The notes below the pieces were generated by a model. It worked only from the letters and a program-made list of their open reading frames with translations, did not search any database and was not told where the DNA came from. Below are positions 7,109 through 9,477 of a DNA stretch of 9,477 nt, one piece after another; the first letter of the stretch is position 1; each line of letters begins with the position of its first letter. A program made the translations under genes and the position numbers. Origin of the DNA: an uncultured Eubacterium sp. (lineage in GTDB: Bacteria > Bacillota > Clostridia > Lachnospirales > Lachnospiraceae); contig CAJOQF010000199.1 of NCBI GenBank assembly GCA_905236295.1, positions 1-9,477 of the forward strand. The letters run 5' to 3'.

Positions 7109-7121
7109 ACATAGATTTATC
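7082..7121 (+). repeat. Nested inverted repeat at the 3' end of the radical SAM gene
   Basis: The outer arms, 7082-7092 (GATAAATCTAT) and 7111-7121 (ATAGATTTATC), are perfect 11-bp complements. Inside them, AGATG (7093-7097) pairs with CATCT (7102-7106) around an AATA loop, leaving a 4-base bulge AAAC at 7107-7110. In RNA this is one 16-bp hairpin spanning the stop codon (7106-7108). No run of T follows (AGCGTTCCTTATAG), so it is a weak terminator candidate. Attenuation, 3'-end protection of the upstream mRNA or a protein-binding site are alternatives. Confidence 0.6.
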
Positions 7122-7185
7122 AGCGTTCCTTATAGCGCATATATGGGAAAATACTATTTTGGATCGGTAGAAAGGTATAGATAAA

Positions 7186-7992
7186 ATGGAATTCATAACT
7201 CTTAATAACGGAGTGCAGATGCCCTGCATCGGTATGGGGGGATGGGCTCAGAAATCTGAAAATATTATAGACGCGATAAATGTTGGATACAGACTTATCG
7301 ACACTGCAGCTCAGTATGAAAATGAAGCGGAGATAGGAAAGGCTGTTGCGGAATGTGGAGTGCCACGAGATAAACTCTTTGTAACGACCAAACTGTGGAC
7401 GGAAGACATCAGACAGAGAAGAGTTAAAGAAGCGTTTAAGGAGAGTCTAAACAGATTGGGGCTTGAATATATCGATCTATATATCATTCATTGGCCGGCA
7501 GCAGGGTTTGAAGAAGCTTATCTTGTTATGGAGGAGTTATACAGAGAGGGGTTTATTAAAGCTATCGGTGTAAGCAATTTTGAAGTGCATCATCTCGATG
7601 AATTGACCTTGGCCGGAGCAACGATCACCCCGGCTGTTGATCAGATAGAATCACATCCCTATTTTACGAACGATGTAGTTGTTGAGGAATGTAAAAAAAG
7701 AGGTATTGTCCCTGAGGCATGGTGTCCGCTCGGAGGACCGGGGAGCGGAGAACTAAATGATGATGTTATTAAGCAGATTGCAAAAATACATAACAAGACA
7801 ACTGCTCAGGTGATAGTAAGATGGCATTATCAAAGAGGTGTAGTTGCAATACCGAAGACATCAAATCCGGAAAGAGCAAGTGTTAATAGGGATGTTTTTG
7901 ATTTTATCCTTTCAGAAGATGAGATGAAAATGATCTCCGGTCTTGATAAGGGACTCAGACTTGGTGCACATCCGGATAATTTTGATTTTTGA
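7186..7992 (+). CDS. Aldo/keto reductase (AKR superfamily)
   Basis: At 268 residues this is a complete (alpha/beta)8 aldo/keto reductase of the short bacterial type. The catalytic tetrad is intact: Asp39 in YRLIDTAAQYENE, Tyr44 in the same string, Lys69 in TTKLW and His102 in YIIHWP. The C-terminal IPKTSNPER segment is the usual NADPH phosphate-binding site, and IGVSNF is the conserved strand before it. It catalyses NADPH-dependent reduction of an aldehyde or ketone to an alcohol in the cytosol; the physiological substrate cannot be read from sequence. AAAGG at 7171-7175, 10 bases before the ATG, serves as ribosome binding site. It follows the radical SAM gene after 77 bases holding a hairpin and is 2 bases before the next gene's ATG, so it belongs to the same co-directional set. 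It may reduce a carbonyl intermediate of the pathway (inference), but AKRs of this type are also common housekeeping genes. Confidence 0.93.
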   Translation: MEFITLNNGVQMPCIGMGGWAQKSENIIDAINVGYRLIDTAAQYENEAEIGKAVAECGVPRDKLFVTTKLWTEDIRQRRVKEAFKESLNRLGLEYIDLYIIHWPAAGFEEAYLVMEELYREGFIKAIGVSNFEVHHLDELTLAGATITPAVDQIESHPYFTNDVVVEECKKRGIVPEAWCPLGGPGSGELNDDVIKQIAKIHNKTTAQVIVRWHYQRGVVAIPKTSNPERASVNRDVFDFILSEDEMKMISGLDKGLRLGAHPDNFDF

Positions 7993-7994
7993 TT

Positions 7995-8480
7995 ATGAAG
8001 AGAGAATTAAGCGAAGCCCGTAAAGGTCGACGGATCTGGAGAAGAATTAAAAGAGAATATAGTATTGATTACTCTAAGGTTGTGCTTGTTCTTCCGGAAA
8101 CAGATGCTGAATGGAACAGACAGGCGCTTATGTTTTTGCCTGAACTTATAAAGAGAAAAAGCGCGAAGAAGGCTTTGGTGATCTCCCCGTGGGAAGATGT
8201 TCTTGAAGAAGTAAGAAAAAAATCAAAGGGAAATGGATTTGTTCAAGATGGAGATGCAGAACCGGGTCAGTGTCTTGCATTAAAGCTTTCAGAAGATGAG
8301 ATAGATAGTCTGCTAAAGTATTATTGCTTTTATAAATTCTTTGACAGCATTATTTTTTTATATAAAGATAAGCCAAAAGATAATCCGGGAACACTTATCC
8401 TGTCTCAAGGATGTGTAAGCAAAAAGGAGCTTATCTGTCTCGGGCATTATAACTTAAGAGAGGTTCCGGATAATGTATGA
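7995..8480 (+). CDS. Unrecognised 161-aa cytosolic protein paired with the downstream glycosyltransferase
   Basis: I do not recognise the family. The N-terminus is strongly basic (MKRELSEARKGRRIWRRIKR), then comes a VVLVLPETD strand-turn, a hydrophobic helix (ALMFLPELI), a second strand (KKALVIS), a charged variable region near 65-90, an aromatic segment (YYCFYKFF) and a Cys-containing end (SQGCVSKKELICLGHYNL). The order of strands and helices suggests a small Rossmann-like alpha/beta domain, but no catalytic motif is evident. There is no signal peptide. The start is ATG 7995, 2 bases after the aldo/keto reductase stop, with no good ribosome binding site, so translation probably depends on ribosomes finishing the previous gene; TTG 7989 is possible but would precede that stop. 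Its last 8 bases overlap the next gene. The tight coupling suggests it works with the glycosyltransferase-like protein. Confidence 0.7.
   Translation: MKRELSEARKGRRIWRRIKREYSIDYSKVVLVLPETDAEWNRQALMFLPELIKRKSAKKALVISPWEDVLEEVRKKSKGNGFVQDGDAEPGQCLALKLSEDEIDSLLKYYCFYKFFDSIIFLYKDKPKDNPGTLILSQGCVSKKELICLGHYNLREVPDNV
8458..8463 (+). promoter_or_regulatory. Ribosome binding site for the last gene
   Basis: GAGAGG inside the end of the 161-aa gene is 9 bases before ATG 8473 and supports that start over downstream in-frame ATGs. Confidence 0.55.
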
Positions 8481-9477
8481 AAGAGATAAAAAGCTTCTCA
8501 AGAAAAAAATAACCAGATTGGTTCAAATTGGGAGGCTCAATAAGAAAAAGAATATTTACATGTTCGGGATAAATGATCGTGCTAGAGAGTCTATTTCATT
8601 GCTTAGAAAACATGGAATAGAGGTTAAAGGGATAATAGAAAACGATCATAAAAAACATCATATCTACTGTAATGGGGTGAAAGCCATATCACTGGATGAA
8701 ATAGGGGATATTTACGACACAAATAATGTATTCCTTTTGCATTCGGGATTCTGGCGCGAGATGCAGCAACAATTATTAGGAGTTGGTGTCAAGAAAAACA
8801 ATATTCAGTGTTTGTTTTATAAAAATCCATTAAAAGAAACCTGGATAGGAAGACGCATCAGCATAAACATTGGCAGAAAAGTATACAATAGATGCCGGGA
8901 GAAATATGGCGAAGAGACATGCCTTTTTTTGTGTCCGTATACAGGGACAGGTGATATTTATCTCATCGGAACGCTACTTAACCGGTATTTAAAAAAGAAT
9001 AAAATAGATAAATATGCAGTCATCGTTGTGAGCGTTGCATGCAGAAAGGTCGCACAGATATTTAAGATATCAAACATTGAAACACTTCGTTCAACTAAGG
9101 AGTGTTCGCGATTAATAGAGTACTACATGTTCTGTCCTGATGAATGCAACATAAAGATTCTTAATGACAGCTGGGGAGAGCTCTATACCAGCCCGACAGA
9201 GTGGATAAGGGGACTAAATGGGCTTAACTTTACCGAGATGTTCAGACGTTTTGTATTTGAACTGCCGGAAGATGTTAAACCGATAAAACCGGACCTTTCT
9301 CTAATTGAAGATCAAAAACAAAAGATAAACGAGCTTATGGAGGAGAACCATTTGAGGCCGGGCAGGACGGTGGTATTATCGCCGTATTCAAATACTCTTG
9401 CCGATATGCCGTTTACTTTCTGGAATGAGATCGCAGCTATGTTAAAAGAGAAGGGCTATGATGTCTGCACTAACAGC
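8473..9477 (+). CDS. Rossmann domain fused to a GT9-like (heptosyltransferase-like) glycosyltransferase (3' partial)
   Basis: The frame starts at ATG 8473, overlapping the previous gene by 8 bases, and stays open for 335 codons to the window edge, so the C-terminus is missing. Residues about 25-115 form a PglD-like Rossmann module with a degenerate glycine motif MFGINDRARE (Gly32) and GIIEND at the end of the second strand. From residue about 150 the protein resembles the GT9/ADP-heptose-heptosyltransferase fold. LCPYTGTGDIYLIGTLLNRY (from 153) matches the N-terminal Gly-x-Gly-Asp loop and helix. VVLSPYSN at 300-307, then DMPFTFWNEIAAMLKEKGY from 311, matches the start of the C-terminal nucleotide-sugar-binding domain, where family members read P..FW..L...L...G. 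There is no signal peptide. Such enzymes transfer a sugar from a nucleotide donor in the cytosol; heptose is not implied in a Gram-positive. Donor and acceptor are unknown. Confidence 0.8.
   Translation, partial: MYERDKKLLKKKITRLVQIGRLNKKKNIYMFGINDRARESISLLRKHGIEVKGIIENDHKKHHIYCNGVKAISLDEIGDIYDTNNVFLLHSGFWREMQQQLLGVGVKKNNIQCLFYKNPLKETWIGRRISINIGRKVYNRCREKYGEETCLFLCPYTGTGDIYLIGTLLNRYLKKNKIDKYAVIVVSVACRKVAQIFKISNIETLRSTKECSRLIEYYMFCPDECNIKILNDSWGELYTSPTEWIRGLNGLNFTEMFRRFVFELPEDVKPIKPDLSLIEDQKQKINELMEENHLRPGRTVVLSPYSNTLADMPFTFWNEIAAMLKEKGYDVCTNS

Noticed and set aside
7126..7157. Possible promoter in the 77-base gap before the aldo/keto reductase (TTCCTT and TACTAT)
   Set aside because: Poor match to consensus and a 20-base spacer; not supportable by eye.
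1..9477. Mobile elements, CRISPR repeats, tRNA or rRNA genes
   Set aside because: I saw no transposase or integrase motifs, no regularly spaced repeats, and no cloverleaf or rRNA-like sequence on either strand.

Overview
The window looks like part of a surface-glycan or glycoprotein modification locus from a low-GC Gram-positive anaerobe. Lachnospiraceae (Butyrivibrio/Roseburia-like) is my best guess. The grounds are AT-rich coding sequence, short purine-rich ribosome binding sites, tightly packed co-directional genes and the families present; there is no rRNA or other marker to settle taxonomy. Every gene I support is on the + strand.

Region 1 (1-950): the C-terminal 288 codons of a Thr/Ala/Gly/Ser-rich protein, probably extracellular, closed by a stem-loop terminator at about 915-946. 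Region 2 (1021-4644): an AT-rich block of four genes: a 76-aa acyl carrier protein, a Rossmann-plus-left-handed-beta-helix acyltransferase, a stand-alone adenylation enzyme of the NRPS/DltA type, and a Rossmann-DUF1919 protein. Region 3 (4653-7108): visibly more GC-rich, with a cytosolic beta-propeller-like protein followed by a radical SAM protein that has an N-terminal Rossmann-like domain and a C-terminal cysteine cluster. Region 4 (7186-9477): an aldo/keto reductase, an unrecognised 161-aa protein, and the start of a Rossmann-GT9-like glycosyltransferase that runs off the window. It is a real open frame of 335 codons.

Two things stand out. First, four different enzymes (acyltransferase, DUF1919, radical SAM, GT9-like) each carry a similar PglD-type Rossmann module of about 90-115 residues at the N-terminus, so the same small domain is fused to four unrelated C-terminal modules in one locus. 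Second, the carrier protein, adenylation enzyme and soluble acyltransferase together form a minimal route for activating a carboxylic acid, loading it on phosphopantetheine, and passing it to an acceptor such as an amino sugar. The adenylation enzyme appears to lack the aspartate that normally binds the alpha-amino group, so the substrate may not be an ordinary alpha-amino acid.

A working model (inference) is a cytosolic pathway that builds an unusual acylated or otherwise modified sugar or glycan for a cell-surface polymer or protein. Acyl activation and transfer would come from region 2, radical and reductive chemistry from regions 3-4, and glycosyl transfer from region 4. No transporter, polymerase, nucleotide-sugar enzyme, mobile element, CRISPR array, tRNA or rRNA is visible in this window.
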